DNA of 32,273 nt, taken from NCBI GenBank assembly GCA_023664445.1, contig JAMPFN010000001.1:131836-164108 (forward strand). Direction: 5' to 3'. Numbering within the stretch: the stretch's first letter is position 1; each line of letters opens with the position of its first letter. The position numbers and the translations under genes are program-made. Source of the stretch: Clostridium sp. GTDB lineage: Bacteria; Bacillota; Clostridia; Oscillospirales; Ruminococcaceae. Below the pieces are notes generated by a model, which was not told the DNA's origin, did no database searches, and saw only the letters and a list, made by a program, of their open reading frames with translations. Positions 31,492-32,273 of this stretch are shown here, piece after piece.

Positions 31492-32273
31492 TTACAAACA
31501 GATCTTCTCATTTATTTCGCCGCAAAGCCGCTTTATAAAATTTTCTCCCGCGATACCGTTCTGACCGTAGCCCCACCGTCCGAGAAGATAATTTACAGCT
31601 TTAAGCGTACCGTCGCCAAAAACGCCGTCCTCGTTCACGTTGTATTTGCCGATACCGAGCTTTTTTGCGATAAGGAGAAGCTCTTTCATTGACAGTACGC
31701 CGATCGTATTATCGCCTTTTTTGTAGCCGGATTTGTCGAGAATTTTCACAGTTGTTGACGTACTCTTTTTACTTATCCCAAGCGTTTTAGCAATTCCGTC
31801 CGCATAGGCATTTGCAAGCTTCGCGTAGTTTGCCTTGATGAAATCAGCATCCGATTTATTATCCACAAAACCGCCCTCCAGAAGGACTGCCGGAGCGTCC
31901 GTATCGCGGATAATCGCAAAATAATCCTTGCCGTCCGAGCCGAGCTTAGTTTTAACTCCGCGGCTTGACATAAGCTTTTTGACCTCCACATTGATATTTT
32001 CCGCAAGAGTTTTTGAAACTCCGCCGCCGCTGTAACGGTAAACCTCAAAGCCTGTTCCGCCTCCCGCGTTGAAGTGAATGTCGACCGCAAGATCGGGCTT
32101 GTACGCATTGCACATTTTTACCTTGGAATTCATGTCGGTATCGATGTCCTGGGTACGCGACATTTTGTAGTCGATACCATACTCGCTTAGATGATCTGCC
32201 AATGCGAAAGCGGTTTTCAGCGTGTACTCCTTTTCGACTATGTACTTAGCCGCGCCGCCGTCTTTGCCGCCGT
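31492..32273 (-). CDS. N-acetylmuramoyl-L-alanine amidase (amidase_3), 5' end beyond window
   Basis: At least 260 residues of a zinc-dependent amidase that cleaves the MurNAc-L-Ala bond. The frame continues past the window edge (upstream codons read GGKDGGAAKYIVEKEYTLKT), so the first zinc-binding histidine lies just outside. Visible catalytic motifs are DIHFNAGGGTGFEVY, with a zinc His, and PAVLLEGGFVDN, with the catalytic Glu. After a Ser/Thr-Lys linker (SKKSTSTTVK) comes a C-terminal domain of about 80 residues (GVLSMKELLLIAKKLGIG, then NEDGVFGDGTLKAVNYLLGRWG) that resembles a peptidoglycan-binding repeat. This layout is common in phage endolysins and in cell-separation enzymes; which applies is undecided. 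TTG 32202 is not the true start. Confidence 0.88.
   Translation of the reverse strand, partial: GGKDGGAAKYIVEKEYTLKTAFALADHLSEYGIDYKMSRTQDIDTDMNSKVKMCNAYKPDLAVDIHFNAGGGTGFEVYRYSGGGVSKTLAENINVEVKKLMSSRGVKTKLGSDGKDYFAIIRDTDAPAVLLEGGFVDNKSDADFIKANYAKLANAYADGIAKTLGISKKSTSTTVKILDKSGYKKGDNTIGVLSMKELLLIAKKLGIGKYNVNEDGVFGDGTLKAVNYLLGRWGYGQNGIAGENFIKRLCGEINEKICL

Noticed and set aside
1..32273. CRISPR array, tRNA, rRNA or transposase genes
   Set aside because: No regularly spaced repeats, no cloverleaf or rRNA sequence and no transposase or integrase motif were seen on either strand.

Overview
This window is the chromosomal core of a Gram-positive Firmicute, most likely a Ruminococcus-like member of the Oscillospiraceae (Clostridia). 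The inference rests on a MraZ-to-FtsZ division and cell-wall (dcw) cluster with a PASTA-bearing PBP, a MurE with the meso-DAP DNPR motif, a clostridial-type S12, RqcH, TrmK, Dtd and DUF1858 proteins, strong AGGAGG ribosome binding sites, and moderate GC with AT-rich intergenic gaps. Nearly every gene lies on the minus strand, so the biological order runs from right to left; only a small HTH regulator at the left edge is on plus.

Right to left. (1) 31492-32273: the 3' part of an amidase_3 peptidoglycan hydrolase, followed by two tiny ORFs (33 and about 64-66 aa) and a 300-base belt of consecutive hairpins containing a 60-bp dispersed repeat that also occurs at bases 1-60. (2) 26172-30737: the str operon rpsL-rpsG-fusA-tuf, driven by a consensus promoter (TTGACA-17-TATAAT) with a hairpin at the predicted mRNA 5' end; tuf has its own promoter and a clear terminator. 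(3) 11003-26041: the dcw cluster mraZ-rsmH-ftsL-ftsI-murE-murF-mraY-ftsW-murG-murA-divIB-ftsZ, beginning at a TTGACG-17-TATAAT promoter with two GTGG boxes. murD, murC and ftsA are absent from their usual places. A 566-base gap between ftsL and ftsI carries a promoter that overlaps a hairpin. A 127-bp terminal-inverted-repeat element follows ftsZ, and a relic of the same element supplies the murG stop codon. (4) 8359-10618: a long coiled-coil, DivIVA-like protein and a lone fumarase/tartrate-dehydratase beta subunit. (5) 7700-8267: a zinc-ribbon protein behind a long leader with two candidate promoters. (6) 2055-7610: a tightly packed repair and translation-quality operon: DUF1858, a TrmK-Nif3 fusion, RqcH, 3-methyladenine glycosylase, sirtuin, D-aminoacyl-tRNA deacylase and an unknown acidic protein. 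(7) 398-2002: a second, single-TM penicillin-binding protein whose Shine-Dalgarno sequence lies in a hairpin and whose KTG motif reads KTS. It overlaps the convergent HTH gene by 28 bases.

Together these genes cover lipid II synthesis (MurA, E, F, MraY, MurG), septal polymerisation and cross-linking (FtsW, FtsI, second PBP), the division scaffold (FtsZ, FtsL, DivIB, DivIVA-like), translation factors, and rescue or proofreading of translation. I found no CRISPR array, rRNA, tRNA or complete mobile element with a transposase. The most interesting signals are the TrmK-Nif3 fusion with a preserved internal ribosome binding site, two genes whose stop codons are provided by dispersed repeats, and several leader hairpins that look regulatory. 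I do not see an obviously new defence or secretion system here.
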